Shown here in pieces: positions 1 through 9,038 of a DNA stretch of 64,000 bases. The notes below the pieces were generated by a model. That model did no database searches and was not told where the DNA came from. It saw only the letters and a program-made list of their open reading frames with translations. The position numbers and the translations under genes are program-made. The DNA is taken from contig NZ_JACJKX010000001.1 of assembly GCF_016901835.1 (NCBI RefSeq), positions 186,001 to 250,000 of the forward strand, given 5' to 3'. Within the stretch, counting starts at the first letter, position 1. The number at the start of each line of letters is the position of its first letter. Source of the stretch: Parasutterella secunda (lineage in GTDB: Bacteria; Pseudomonadota; Gammaproteobacteria; Burkholderiales; Burkholderiaceae_F).

Positions 1-726
1 AACGATAGCGGTCATGCCGATTCGTTTAAGTGTAATTTCACGAACGGCATCCAAAACCGAGACACTGTCCAAAACGCTAGGAACTTTTTCACCTTTACGC
101 ATGACATCGCCCACATGGATCAAGAGGCGCCGTCCCAGTGCACCGCCCGGATGAGAGCGGGCAAAGTCATCAGCCGTAAATCCTTTGGCTTGAAGACAGG
201 CGACGGCAAGCGCATCACCGAGTGCCAAAGTGGCCGTTGTGCTGGTGGTCGGAGCCAGACCTAAAGGACAAGCCTCCTGTCTGACGCCGACATCGAGATG
301 AATGTCGGCGTATTTTGCCAGAGCGCTATCGGGGGCACTCGTCATGGCGATCAGGGGGGTTCCTTCACGTTTGATCACGGGGACAATTGTCAGGAGTTCA
401 TTTGTCGTGCCGGAATTGGAAATGGCGATTAAAACGTCATTGCGGGTAATCATGCCGAGGTCACCGTGGGCGGCCTCACCCGCATGAACAAAAAAGGATG
501 GGGTCCCGGTTGATGCGAGAGTAGCCGCAATTTTGCGGCCGATATGACCGCTTTTGCCGACACCGGAGACCACTACTCTGCCCTTGCAGTTTAAAAGACA
601 TTGCACGGCATCCAAAAACTTTTGCCCTAAACGATCGGCTAAATCCGTTAAAGCCTGAGCTTCATGCTTTAGCACCGTACGGGCCAGATTCAGCGTTAAA
701 TCGTTTGTATGTGCATGTTCAATCAT
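1..726 (-). CDS. kdsD: Arabinose-5-phosphate isomerase, C-terminus cut by window edge
   Basis: Converts ribulose 5-phosphate to arabinose 5-phosphate, the first committed step toward Kdo of lipid A/LPS; cytoplasmic. I translated it by hand from an ATG at 726; 242 codons stay open to the window edge. The SIS domain shows VSGVGKSGHIGRK (about 50-62), HAGEAAHGDLGM (about 81-92), SNSGTTNE (about 103) and the SHPGGALGRRL motif (about 193) typical of KdsD/GutQ. A CBS domain begins near residue 205 (DVMRKGEKVP). The family is about 325 residues, so roughly 85 are missing. It is the last visible gene of a minus-strand run behind the ABC ATPase, 48 bases away. AGGA lies about 11 bases before the ATG. 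GutQ is the alternative name, but waaA, waaC and heptose genes in the window favour the Kdo role. Confidence 0.93.
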   Translation of the reverse strand, partial: MIEHAHTNDLTLNLARTVLKHEAQALTDLADRLGQKFLDAVQCLLNCKGRVVVSGVGKSGHIGRKIAATLASTGTPSFFVHAGEAAHGDLGMITRNDVLIAISNSGTTNELLTIVPVIKREGTPLIAMTSAPDSALAKYADIHLDVGVRQEACPLGLAPTTSTTATLALGDALAVACLQAKGFTADDFARSHPGGALGRRLLIHVGDVMRKGEKVPSVLDSVSVLDAVREITLKRIGMTAIV

Positions 727-774
727 TTTTCTAGGAATCCTTTTTCAATACCTTGATTTCAACAAGCGTCGAAA

Positions 775-1512
775 TCAGTGATTGAGTATCTTTGATAAAA
801 ATTGTACGGCCCGTTCACTTCGGGGCTTTGTGAAAAATTCCTGAGTCGGGGCGTTTTCCAGAATTTGACCGTTTTCCATGAAAAGGACGCGATCGGCAAC
901 TCGTCGAGCAAAGCCCATTTCGTGCGTGACGACCATCATGGTCATACCGTCCTGGGCCAATTCAACCATCACATCGAGCACTTCATTGATCATTTCAGGA
1001 TCAAGAGCTGAGGTCGGTTCGTCAAAGAGCATACAGACCGGATCCATGGCAAGGGCACGCGCAATGGCCACACGCTGCTGTTGACCACCGGAGAGTTGGC
1101 CGGGGAATTTTAGAGCATGTTCGGACAGGTGCACGCGATTGAGCAAATTGAGTCCTCGTTCGGTTGCCTCTTCACGACTGCGCCCTAAAACTTTCATCTG
1201 AGCCAAAGTGAGGTTATCGATAATAGACAGATGAGGGAACAACTCGAAATGCTGAAAAACCATTCCGATGTGCTGACGCAGCTTCGGCAAATTTGTTTTC
1301 GGATCACCGACATCGATGCCGTTGACGATAATTTTGCCTTCCTGAAAGGCTTCCAAACCGTTCACAGTTTTGATAAGTGTGGACTTGCCCGACCCGGACG
1401 GTCCGCACACTACAACAACCTCGCCTTTCTCCACACTGGCCGTGCAGTCTTTGAGAACCTGAAAGTTCTCGCTGTACCACTTGCTGACGTGTTGGATTTC
1501 AATCATTGCCAT
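775..1512 (-). CDS. Polar amino-acid ABC transporter ATPase (GlnQ/GltL type)
   Basis: ATP-hydrolysing subunit of a PAAT-family amino-acid importer (glutamine, glutamate or aspartate type), on the cytoplasmic face of the inner membrane. Walker A GPSGSGKST at 37-45, Q-loop glutamine 87, signature LSGGQ at 140-144, Walker B MLFDEPTSALD from 161 and H-loop THEMGFA near 196 are all intact, and 245 residues is the full family length. AGGAG lies 6 bases before the ATG. No permease or solute-binding gene accompanies it. It sits 3 bases behind an enoyl-CoA isomerase-like gene, so its membrane partner must be encoded elsewhere. Substrate cannot be read from the ATPase alone. Confidence 0.9.
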   Translation of the reverse strand: MAMIEIQHVSKWYSENFQVLKDCTASVEKGEVVVVCGPSGSGKSTLIKTVNGLEAFQEGKIIVNGIDVGDPKTNLPKLRQHIGMVFQHFELFPHLSIIDNLTLAQMKVLGRSREEATERGLNLLNRVHLSEHALKFPGQLSGGQQQRVAIARALAMDPVCMLFDEPTSALDPEMINEVLDVMVELAQDGMTMMVVTHEMGFARRVADRVLFMENGQILENAPTQEFFTKPRSERAVQFLSKILNH

Positions 1513-1515
1513 TGT

Positions 1516-2289
1516 TTACTCCTGGTGAGACTTGGCACTGAAATCAGGTTTACGGCCCTCTTCAAAAGCCAGACAAGCTTGTTTGGCTTCATCACTGTCG
1601 AGACGCTCAGACAGAATTTTGTGTTCAAGTTCCATGGCTTGGCGAATGGCTTGCCCTTGTTGCATTCTCAAAAGAGCTTTGGTTGCGCGAAGGCTGCCCG
1701 GGGGCAGTTTTGTCAATCGTGCTGCTCGAGCCAGTGTTTCCTTGAGGACGTCTTCGTCTTTAAAGACAGTCGTGACAATTCCCATTTGCAATGCTTCTTG
1801 AGCCGAAATCGGTTCACTCAAGAGCAGTTTTTCCATCGTTTTCTTGATGCCGGCTTTTTCGCACAGGCAGTGACTTAAACCGAATTCCGGGGACAATCCT
1901 AAAGCAGTAAAGGGAACGGAGAATAAACTTTTTTCTCCGCAATAGACCATGTCACTGTAGCAAAGAATGGCCACTCCCAATCCGACGGCCGGGCCCTGCA
2001 CGGCTGAGAGCACCGGTTTGTCAAAAGCAATCAGAGATTCGATTAAAGCATCATAGGCTTTTTGAGTATCGGCTGTTCTGTGAAGAGTCTCTTCCAAATC
2101 GGCTCCGGCACAAAAAACACCACCTTCACCGCTGATAACCACACAACGGACGTCTTCGTCTTTTTGGGCTTGAGCCAATACCTCTACACAAGTTAAACAC
2201 GTGGCTGCATTGAGTGTGTTGCGTTTGGCAGGTCGGGTGATGGCAATGTGACAGACCCCATTTTGTACTTGAACGGTTAAATCCGACAT
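1516..2289 (-). CDS. Enoyl-CoA hydratase/isomerase family protein
   Basis: Crotonase-fold enzyme acting on acyl-CoA esters. The oxyanion-hole stretch GEGGVFCAGADLEE is present. The second active-site segment reads VPFTALGLSPEFG, which resembles delta3,delta2-enoyl-CoA isomerases more than classical hydratases, because the hydratase glutamate pair is not intact. I chose the ATG at 2289 (MSDLTVQ, 257 residues) because AGGA stands 7-8 bases upstream; an ATG at 2301 overlapping the previous stop codon is the alternative. It follows the Pat-type ligase/acetyltransferase gene directly, so both may belong to one acyl-CoA-linked unit. Exact substrate unknown. Confidence 0.82.
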   Translation of the reverse strand: MSDLTVQVQNGVCHIAITRPAKRNTLNAATCLTCVEVLAQAQKDEDVRCVVISGEGGVFCAGADLEETLHRTADTQKAYDALIESLIAFDKPVLSAVQGPAVGLGVAILCYSDMVYCGEKSLFSVPFTALGLSPEFGLSHCLCEKAGIKKTMEKLLLSEPISAQEALQMGIVTTVFKDEDVLKETLARAARLTKLPPGSLRATKALLRMQQGQAIRQAMELEHKILSERLDSDEAKQACLAFEEGRKPDFSAKSHQE

Positions 2290-2297
2290 CTCGTTCC

Positions 2298-4973
2298 TCA
2301 TAAATTCAGTGTAAACGTGACGAATGTGTCATCGAGTGTTTCGTCATCGTGGCAAACAAAGCCTAAAGATTGCATCAGGGCATACATGGCATCGTTTCCT
2401 CTGAGAACATAACCGATCAGAATGGAAATATGCATGCGCTTGGCTTGTTCAATTAGTTCCTTCATCAGCAAGGAGGCCAATCCGCGTCGTTGCCAACTGT
2501 CTTCAACCACTACCCCGAATTCTGCAAAGCTTGTTCCGGGCATCCGTTTAAAGCGACTGACAGCTCGGATCGATTCTGGCTCTTCCGGGTCGCAAGCGAT
2601 GATGGCGACTTCACGGTTGTAGTCAATGTTGGTAAGTTCGACAATTTTTTCGCGAGCCAACTCATTTGAGGAAATGTGCAGACGCAGATACGTCGTTTGA
2701 GGAGACAGACGCATCAGGAAATTTCTTAAGGCGTCATAGTCCTGCGCTCTGATACTACGCAGTGTGACAAAACCTCCTTTGATCTCACGCCAGGAAGGAT
2801 CAATCCAAGTCTCAGGTGCCAAGGTAAGGTGAGAGGCTAAAGAATCTTTGTCAAGTTTGTTGGGCGAAATGCCGATATGAGCATCAAGCGCAATACAGCC
2901 GCCATCATCAATTAACAACGGGTCAATAGTCAGGTTTCGAATGAGCGGATAGTCGGTGACTAACTTAGACACCCTCATCAAAATCTGAACAAGTGCCTCT
3001 TTGTTTGCAGGCGGTAAGCCTCTGAAATTCTCTAAAAAGGCACTGACCGTCGGTTTTTCAATCAGTTTTTGTGCAAGCGGTTCCGTTAAAGGTAAGAGCT
3101 CACAGACTTCGTCATGGTAAATGTCGCCCATATGGCCGCCCGCCCCGAAAGAAATGACCGGGCCGAAGCGAGAGTCTGTATGAACGGAAATTTTGACTTC
3201 CCGACCGTTGGGTTGACGAATATACCGCTGGACAAAAAGTCCCTCCAATTGAGCATAGGGGGCTTTGAGCTCAAGATCTTTCAAAATCTGACGGCTTGCC
3301 TGAATGACTTCATTTTCATCACGTAAATCCAAACACACTCCGCCCACATTGCTCTTGTGAACCACGCCTTTGGCAATAGCTTTGATGACCACGGGGAACC
3401 CCAAGGTTTTGGCGGCATCAATGGCTTCAACAGGAGACTTCACCAAAATGCCTGAAGCCGTCGTTAACCCTAAACAAGCCAAAAGGCGTTTGGTTTGAAT
3501 TTCATTTAAAGTGAAATTTTCTTTTTGTTGGTTCTCTTCCAGTATCTGACGAATAGCGCTGTCGTCGGCCGGTAAAGTCACATTGCCGTTGGCGATCGTG
3601 CCGGCAAGATATCGTTTGGACTGGGCAAAATGAGCCATCCAGGAAAAAGCTTTGACTGCAGTTTCAGGGCTCTTTAACACCGTGATCGGATGGTTTTTGA
3701 GTCGGGCCTTGGCTGCAATGGTCTGAGACTCACCGATCCATGCGGTGATGATAGGTTTAAAACTCGCATCGGTGGCATAAGCAATAGCGTCGCAAACTCG
3801 CTCCAAAGGGGCAGCAAACGTCGGAGCCGTCACAACAACGATGGCATCAACGTTTTCGTCTTTATTGAGAGCATCAACAGCAAGCTTAATTCTTCTCGGA
3901 TCCGCATCGGCCCAGAGATCCACAGGATTGGTCATGGGCAGAGGGTTGTCAAAGATCTGGTGCAACTTCTCAGTTGTTTGGCGCGACAATGTGGCGATTT
4001 TTACGTCACAGCCGGAAGCTGCATCGGCCGCTAATACGCCGAACCCGCTGCCGTTACTGATGATGCCGATACGGTTGCCTCGAGGCAAACGGTGCTGACA
4101 GAAAATTTCAATTGCTGAAAGCATCTCTTCCAAGCCGTAAACACGGATGGCTCCGGCCCTTTCCAAGAGTGCATTGAAAATATTGTCGTCACCGGCAGGA
4201 ACGCCCATACGGGTAGCAAGCAACTGAGAGGCCTGAAGACTCTTGCCGCCTCGTAAAACAATGACCGGTTTGTGTTTGCAGGCTTCACGAACAGCCGAGA
4301 AAAATTCTCTGGGATTGCGGATGCCTTCGACGTGCAAGACAATGACGTTTGTTTGTTTATCCTGAGCGAGGTAGTCAATGATTTCACTCATTGAAACGTC
4401 AATTTCATCACCGGTATTCACTAAGGTAGAAAAACCGATATCACGGATTCGTTGAGAAGCCAAAAGCGATGTGCCGATAACCCCTGATTGGCTTGCAAAA
4501 GCGACATTGCCGGCCTGAGGTAAATCAGACCAATAACTGGCATTGAGACCGATTGACGGGCGCATGATGCCGAGGCAGTCGGTGCCGATCAAGCGAAGCC
4601 CGAGCGATCGTGCCTTGTTGACGATTGAGGCCTGCCAACTGGGATTGGATGTGACCGAAGGATCACTTGGAGCTAAAACAACCCAACGGGTTCCGTGGGA
4701 AGCAATATCTTCGAGCAAACGTTCGATGGTTTTGCTCGGGACAGCCAAAATCGCCAGATCGATTTTGTCTTCAATGCTCTTAATACTGGGGTAGCACTGA
4801 AAATCACCGATATAACGGTACTTCGGGTTGACAGGGTAGACCCGACCCTTGAAGTTTGATTGGATCAGATTTTTCCAAAGCGTTGTCCCTCGCGAATTTT
4901 CGCGGTCGCTGGCACCAATGATGGCGACCGTTTCCGGGGCTAAAGCTGAGTGGAGTCTATTCGATATATCCAT
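2298..4973 (-). CDS. Pat-type protein: acyl-CoA-ligase-like domains fused to GNAT acetyltransferase
   Basis: 891-residue cytoplasmic fusion. A CoA-binding Rossmann domain (about 10-130), succinyl-CoA-ligase-like domain (about 150-300) and ATP-grasp region (about 490-700) are followed by a GNAT domain (about 735-890) with the acetyl-CoA loop WQRRGLASLL. This is the architecture of E. coli PatZ/YfiQ and Salmonella Pat, which acetylate lysines of acetyl-CoA synthetase and other enzymes. In ADP-forming acetyl-CoA synthetases the phosphorylated histidine sits in a SHTG motif. Here the matching place reads TRMG (254-257), so the ligase part is probably a sensor, not an enzyme. It heads a minus-strand run into the enoyl-CoA isomerase gene with a 4-base overlap if that gene's upstream start is used. 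Confidence 0.87.
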   Translation of the reverse strand: MDISNRLHSALAPETVAIIGASDRENSRGTTLWKNLIQSNFKGRVYPVNPKYRYIGDFQCYPSIKSIEDKIDLAILAVPSKTIERLLEDIASHGTRWVVLAPSDPSVTSNPSWQASIVNKARSLGLRLIGTDCLGIMRPSIGLNASYWSDLPQAGNVAFASQSGVIGTSLLASQRIRDIGFSTLVNTGDEIDVSMSEIIDYLAQDKQTNVIVLHVEGIRNPREFFSAVREACKHKPVIVLRGGKSLQASQLLATRMGVPAGDDNIFNALLERAGAIRVYGLEEMLSAIEIFCQHRLPRGNRIGIISNGSGFGVLAADAASGCDVKIATLSRQTTEKLHQIFDNPLPMTNPVDLWADADPRRIKLAVDALNKDENVDAIVVVTAPTFAAPLERVCDAIAYATDASFKPIITAWIGESQTIAAKARLKNHPITVLKSPETAVKAFSWMAHFAQSKRYLAGTIANGNVTLPADDSAIRQILEENQQKENFTLNEIQTKRLLACLGLTTASGILVKSPVEAIDAAKTLGFPVVIKAIAKGVVHKSNVGGVCLDLRDENEVIQASRQILKDLELKAPYAQLEGLFVQRYIRQPNGREVKISVHTDSRFGPVISFGAGGHMGDIYHDEVCELLPLTEPLAQKLIEKPTVSAFLENFRGLPPANKEALVQILMRVSKLVTDYPLIRNLTIDPLLIDDGGCIALDAHIGISPNKLDKDSLASHLTLAPETWIDPSWREIKGGFVTLRSIRAQDYDALRNFLMRLSPQTTYLRLHISSNELAREKIVELTNIDYNREVAIIACDPEEPESIRAVSRFKRMPGTSFAEFGVVVEDSWQRRGLASLLMKELIEQAKRMHISILIGYVLRGNDAMYALMQSLGFVCHDDETLDDTFVTFTLNL

Positions 4974-5173
4974 TCGAAATCTTTCAGAAATCTTACTAAC
5001 AAAATTAACCTACCAATTGTACTCAAAAAAGGTCTAACTCCCTATTTTTTCGTAAGAAAATGTTTGATTTTCAGATGAAGATGAAAAGCGTGCTTTGCTA
5101 CAATTAAAAAATGGTTCGAGTCTTTCACAAGCTCGCCATCACTCTGATAGACGCGTTATTTCTGAGTTTTTTT

Positions 5174-6271
5174 ATGAAAGTCAACGGCATTCCCACTCGC
5201 ACGATTTGGTCCGTCGATCACGGACAGGCTATCGGCATTATCGATCAAACGAAACTTCCGTTTGAATTTAAAAAGGAAACGCTTCGTGATTGGAGGCAGG
5301 TACGAGAAGCCATTGCAACCATGAAGGTTCGCGGGGCGCCCCTGATCGGAATCGCTGCTGCCTGGGCTATGGTTTTGGCCATACGAGATAACGCTCAGGA
5401 TGATCTTATCCACGAGGTCAGAAGCGAATTGATTGCAACCAGACCGACAGCGGTCAATCTGCAGTGGGCGGTTGATCATCTGGTCAAAAAAGTTATGCCG
5501 TTGCCGGCTAAAGATCGCCTGCCGGTGGCATACCGGGAAGCCGAAGAGATGACCCAGGCCAATGTTTTGGCCAATCGGGCAATCGGCACGCACGGTGCAA
5601 AAATCATTGCGGAGCTTTATGCCAAAAAACGCGAACCGGTCAATATTCTTACGCATTGCAATGCTGGGTGGTTGGCAACCGTTGACTACGGTACTGCTCT
5701 GTCAGCCGTTTATATTGCTTTTGAGCAAGGAATTCCTTTACACGTGTGGGTTGATGAGACTCGCCCGCGTGAGCAAGGCTTACTGACAGCTTGGGAGTTA
5801 GCCGGGGTCGGTATTCCTCACACGGTCATAGCCGATAACGCAGGCGGCCATCTGATGCAGCACCGGGAAGTCGATGCCGTGATTGTGGGAGCGGATCGAA
5901 TTACGGCCATTGGCGACGTAGCCAATAAAGTCGGGACCTATCTGAAGGCTCTGGCGGCTAAAGACATGGACGTGCCGTTTTATGTGGCCGCTCCTTCCTC
6001 AACCATTGACTGGACGATTCAAGACGGCAAGCACGGGATAGAAATCGAAAATCGATCCGGTGATGAATTGCGATTTATTCGTGGTCTTGACAAGAAAGGT
6101 CATCTTGCAGACATTCGCCTGATGGATGCACAAACCAATGTTGAAAATCCTGCATTTGACGTGACTCCTGCCAGGTTGGTGACGGGTATCATCACCGAAA
6201 GAGGAGTCTGCGCCCCTGAATTTCTTACGCGTCTTTTCCCTGAAGGGGCACGCAAGCATGCAAGAAGTTAA
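5174..6271 (+). CDS. mtnA: S-methyl-5-thioribose-1-phosphate isomerase
   Basis: Isomerises methylthioribose 1-phosphate to methylthioribulose 1-phosphate in salvage of the methylthioadenosine left by polyamine and SAM reactions; also accepts 5-deoxyribose phosphate in some bacteria. Visible motifs are VRGAPLIGIAAAWA, the catalytic-cysteine segment THCNAGWLAT and the catalytic-aspartate segment VDAVIVGADRI. The open frame begins at 5111, but I start at 5174 (MKVNGIPTRTIW, 365 residues): family alignment begins there, and a TACAAT box at 5099-5104 would put the transcript start near 5111. It overlaps the class II aldolase gene by 14 bases, which points to the aldolase (DHAP-shunt) branch and not the full methionine salvage pathway. 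Confidence 0.92.
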   Translation: MKVNGIPTRTIWSVDHGQAIGIIDQTKLPFEFKKETLRDWRQVREAIATMKVRGAPLIGIAAAWAMVLAIRDNAQDDLIHEVRSELIATRPTAVNLQWAVDHLVKKVMPLPAKDRLPVAYREAEEMTQANVLANRAIGTHGAKIIAELYAKKREPVNILTHCNAGWLATVDYGTALSAVYIAFEQGIPLHVWVDETRPREQGLLTAWELAGVGIPHTVIADNAGGHLMQHREVDAVIVGADRITAIGDVANKVGTYLKALAAKDMDVPFYVAAPSSTIDWTIQDGKHGIEIENRSGDELRFIRGLDKKGHLADIRLMDAQTNVENPAFDVTPARLVTGIITERGVCAPEFLTRLFPEGARKHARS

Positions 6272-6938
6272 TGTGACTGATATGACCGACTTAAAGCGGC
6301 TAGTCATTGAGACAGCCCGCCGCATGAACGCTTTGGGAATTAACGTTAACAAAAGCGGAAATATCTCGGCGCGAGCGTCTCTGGATGGGTTGGACGGATT
6401 TTTCATTACTCCGACGGGGATTGATTACGACGCTCTTGAGGTTGAGGATATTGTTTTTATTGCATTGGATCAATCAGTCCGTTCGCAAATTCCGAATAAA
6501 CGTTTGCCTTCGAGTGAATGGCTCATGCACGAGAGAGTCTACTGCCAACGAGCCGATGTAAAGGCAATCGTACACACTCATTCGGTTTATGCCACGGCGC
6601 TTGCCTGTCAGGAGCTCGGTATTCCCGCTTTTCACTACATGGTGGCTGCGGCCGGAGGCGACCGCATTGATTGTGCACCCTATGCGCTTTTCGGCTCCGA
6701 AGAATTAGCCGATAAGGCTTCTGATGCGTTGAGACAAAGAAACGCCTGTCTTTTATCCCACCATGGAGTCTTGGCCTGCGGGAAAGATTTGTCGGGAGCT
6801 CTGAAACTGGCTCATGAAGTGGAAAATCTTGCTCACATGTATACGTTGACACGAATGCTCGGTGAGCCCAAAATACTGAGTTCCGAACAAATGAGCAATG
6901 TGCTGGAGCGCTTTCAAACGTATGGACAACAACGATAA
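6258..6938 (+). CDS. Class II aldolase, probable 5-methylthioribulose-1-phosphate (Ald2-type) aldolase
   Basis: Zinc-dependent class II aldolase/adducin fold of 226 residues. Motifs are NKSGNISAR (phosphate loop), PSSEWLMH with the catalytic glutamate, the zinc pair HTH and the distal histidine in LLSHHGVLACG. By sequence alone it is an L-fuculose-phosphate-aldolase-like protein. Its overlap with mtnA argues for cleavage of methylthioribulose 1-phosphate to dihydroxyacetone phosphate and methylthioacetaldehyde, as in the DHAP shunt described in Rhodospirillum rubrum and some E. coli. AAGGGG lies 9 bases before the ATG. MtnB, a dehydratase of the same superfamily, is the main alternative, but no mtnC/mtnD follows. 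Confidence 0.85.
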   Translation: MQEVNVTDMTDLKRLVIETARRMNALGINVNKSGNISARASLDGLDGFFITPTGIDYDALEVEDIVFIALDQSVRSQIPNKRLPSSEWLMHERVYCQRADVKAIVHTHSVYATALACQELGIPAFHYMVAAAGGDRIDCAPYALFGSEELADKASDALRQRNACLLSHHGVLACGKDLSGALKLAHEVENLAHMYTLTRMLGEPKILSSEQMSNVLERFQTYGQQR

Positions 6939-7164
6939 AGAAAATTCAATTCCCCGCTGGCTCAAACCCGACGGAAGTCCCGTCTCCTGTACGGAAAAAG
7001 TGATGGTTCTGAATGAAAATTACGAAGAGCTCAGAGCGATGCTCAAAGACGCTCTGGAAGATGCTCTCGTGTTGGGATGCTCTGAGTCACAGGTTCGCGC
7101 CAGTTTCCATGACCTGATTGATCAAATTCAGACTGACATTAAAGAAAGTCAGCAAAATCCTTAA
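6922..7164 (+). CDS. Small conserved betaproteobacterial protein of unknown function
   Basis: 80 residues, beginning MDNNDKENSIPRW. It overlaps the end of the aldolase gene by 17 bases in another frame, so it is probably translated in the same operon. The central PDGSPVSCTEKVMVLNENYEE segment followed by an acidic amphipathic helix resembles short hypothetical proteins I associate with Burkholderiales. No catalytic motif, signal peptide or membrane segment is seen. It ends convergently with the MFS gene (overlap of 3-4 bases). Function unknown; the start is chosen at 6922 because the earlier in-frame ATG lies deeper inside the aldolase gene. Confidence 0.7.
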   Translation: MDNNDKENSIPRWLKPDGSPVSCTEKVMVLNENYEELRAMLKDALEDALVLGCSESQVRASFHDLIDQIQTDIKESQQNP

Positions 7165-8348
7165 TGCTTCGGTGTCTTACTCAAAGCCAACCACAAAGCA
7201 ATGAGTGCACAGAGAGCCGCCGTTGCATAAAAACTTTCAAAATAGTGGTTGAAAACATTGTGGATGAAACCGAAAATCAGCGGCAGGAAAATGGCACCCG
7301 CAAAGGTAAAAAAGAGTGTGCCGCCGGTTGCAACTCCTGCCTTTCCTTCCGGAGCAATTCGGGCAACGTGAGCTAAGTACACGCCGTTCCAACCGATTGC
7401 CGAAGCCCCTAAACAAAAACATACCGCCAGTAACAAAAAGGTTGAAGTCGCCGGGGTGAAAAATCCGACTGCAACCAACATAGCCGCCATCAGAAAACCG
7501 AGAATCGACAGTGTGATTCGAGGAGAATGAATCCGGTCGGCAAAAATCCCCCAAAACAGACGACCGCACATTCCTCCGATACTGGCAGCGCTCAAGGCCA
7601 TACCGGCCAAAACAATCGGTATGCTGATGTCTTCAACCATAAAGGAGACGATGTAGCTGAAGACACACATCTGAGTGCCGTTATAGACGAAAGAGACGAT
7701 GCTCATGCGACGCAGTCCGGACTGCGTTGTGACCAATCGCAAAGCGTTTAAAACCGTATGAATGCTAAAGCGTGATTGGGGATCGACGTGATCATCGAGT
7801 CTATTGCGATGATAAAGAACCACTAAGGCCACACAGAGCGCAATCACCGCCATGGTGTGTGGGCCCGCTTGCCAATCATCAGCCCAAAGCGCAACGGAGG
7901 GGACGATGAAGCCCGCCAGCGCACTGCCCAGTGGGACAGCCGTTTGCTTCAGTGAGAAGACAAAGCCCATCTTTTCTTTCGGAACAGTATGGGCCAGGAT
8001 GTCACTGGAAGCCGGTGTAATGGGGCCGTAGCTCAGCCCTAACAGAAGGGCCCCGGCACAAATGCACCAAAAGTTTGCGACTGAACTGAGGATTAAGCCG
8101 ATTGCTGCCAGAATCAGACACCCTTGTGAAACATGAATGCCGCCGTATCGTGTGACCATGGTGCCGCCAGCCACCGCAGCAAACGCTGCACCGATGTAGA
8201 TAAAACATACATAGGTACCGATAAAGGAGCTGGGCATACCGATCGCAGCAGCGACAAGCGGAGCAATAGCCGACAAGGTCACCGTACTGGCCGTCGCGAC
8301 CGATTGGATGGACATTGTGGAGACTAGAGCCAAGTGAACAACGGACAT
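7161..8348 (-). CDS. Major facilitator superfamily transporter
   Basis: 395-residue inner-membrane protein with about 12 hydrophobic segments and the two-halves layout of the MFS. The loop after helix 2 carries a loose MFS motif A (GGTMVTRYGG) and a matching GRLFWGIFADR lies in the second half. The type recalls the CynX/NimT and oxalate-formate-antiporter-like groups, but the substrate cannot be assigned. AGGAA precedes the ATG by 8 bases. It is divergent from the lipoprotein gene (107-base gap) and convergent with the mtnA operon, so it is probably monocistronic. Confidence 0.85.
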   Translation of the reverse strand: MSVVHLALVSTMSIQSVATASTVTLSAIAPLVAAAIGMPSSFIGTYVCFIYIGAAFAAVAGGTMVTRYGGIHVSQGCLILAAIGLILSSVANFWCICAGALLLGLSYGPITPASSDILAHTVPKEKMGFVFSLKQTAVPLGSALAGFIVPSVALWADDWQAGPHTMAVIALCVALVVLYHRNRLDDHVDPQSRFSIHTVLNALRLVTTQSGLRRMSIVSFVYNGTQMCVFSYIVSFMVEDISIPIVLAGMALSAASIGGMCGRLFWGIFADRIHSPRITLSILGFLMAAMLVAVGFFTPATSTFLLLAVCFCLGASAIGWNGVYLAHVARIAPEGKAGVATGGTLFFTFAGAIFLPLIFGFIHNVFNHYFESFYATAALCALIALWLALSKTPKH

Positions 8349-8455
8349 TTTGTGTTTCCTGAGAGGACGTTGAAAACATTGTAGAAGAATTTCTCGTTTA
8401 TCAGGCAGTTAAATGAGAATAGAATCTGAAAGTAGGTCAGCGGGAGGATTTTTGA

Positions 8456-8965
8456 ATGAAGATACTAAAAGCTCTCAAAGTGGGTACTTTTTTAACGGTT
8501 GCTCTCATTTTGGGTGGATGTGCTCACCCGGATCTGATTGATCTTGGAGAGCCCGAGGCGACGGTTGTGAGCGAGTTGGGGACACCGGACTCGAAGATGG
8601 TTCAGCCCGACGGTAGTTTTATTTTGGTTTATTCCATGCAGCCCTTCGGTCAGGAGGTCTACTGGATGCGATTTGATAAAGACGGCCGTTATGTCGGAAA
8701 AGAACGGGCGATGAATGAGGAGCATTTCAAGTTGGTTGTACCCGGCAAACACACGAAGGCCGATGTTTATCAGATGTTCGGGCGTTGCGCTCAGGAGTAT
8801 GAATTCCGACTTCAGGATCAAACCGCATTTATGTATCGGTTCGAAGATGTCGGTAGCATGGACATGGCTTTTTGGGTGCAGTTTGATCTCAACGGAGTTG
8901 TAACGGAAACGGCTGTCACACAAGATCCGTGGGATCACGATGGAGATTGGTTAATCGGTATTTAG
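8456..8965 (+). CDS. Outer-membrane-type lipoprotein with BamE/SmpA-like repeats
   Basis: 169 residues. A signal peptide with lipobox ILGGC puts the lipidated cysteine at about residue 22. The mature part has two stretches resembling the SmpA/BamE fold: GEPEATVVSELGTPDSK with a VYSMQPFGQEVYWMRFDKDG strand region, then PGKHTKADVYQMFGRCAQEY with a second strand region. Tandem BamE-like domains suggest an envelope or assembly role, not proven. GGGAGG lies 8 bases before the ATG. It is monocistronic, facing the aspS terminator. Some betaproteobacteria carry such proteins as hypothetical lipoproteins. Confidence 0.8.
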   Translation: MKILKALKVGTFLTVALILGGCAHPDLIDLGEPEATVVSELGTPDSKMVQPDGSFILVYSMQPFGQEVYWMRFDKDGRYVGKERAMNEEHFKLVVPGKHTKADVYQMFGRCAQEYEFRLQDQTAFMYRFEDVGSMDMAFWVQFDLNGVVTETAVTQDPWDHDGDWLIGI

Positions 8966-8982
8966 AACAAATTGAACTTGTA

Positions 8983-9017
8983 GAAAAAACAACGGGAGCA
9001 TCGAAATGCTCCCGTTG
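8983..9017 (-). terminator. Intrinsic terminator of aspS
   Basis: A perfect 12-base-pair stem (8990-9001 with 9006-9017) and a 4-base loop are followed on the minus strand by six T (8984-8989). No T-run follows on the plus side, so it serves aspS and not the lipoprotein gene. Confidence 0.9.
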
Positions 9018-9038
9018 ACGTCAGAAGAGATTCAAAAT

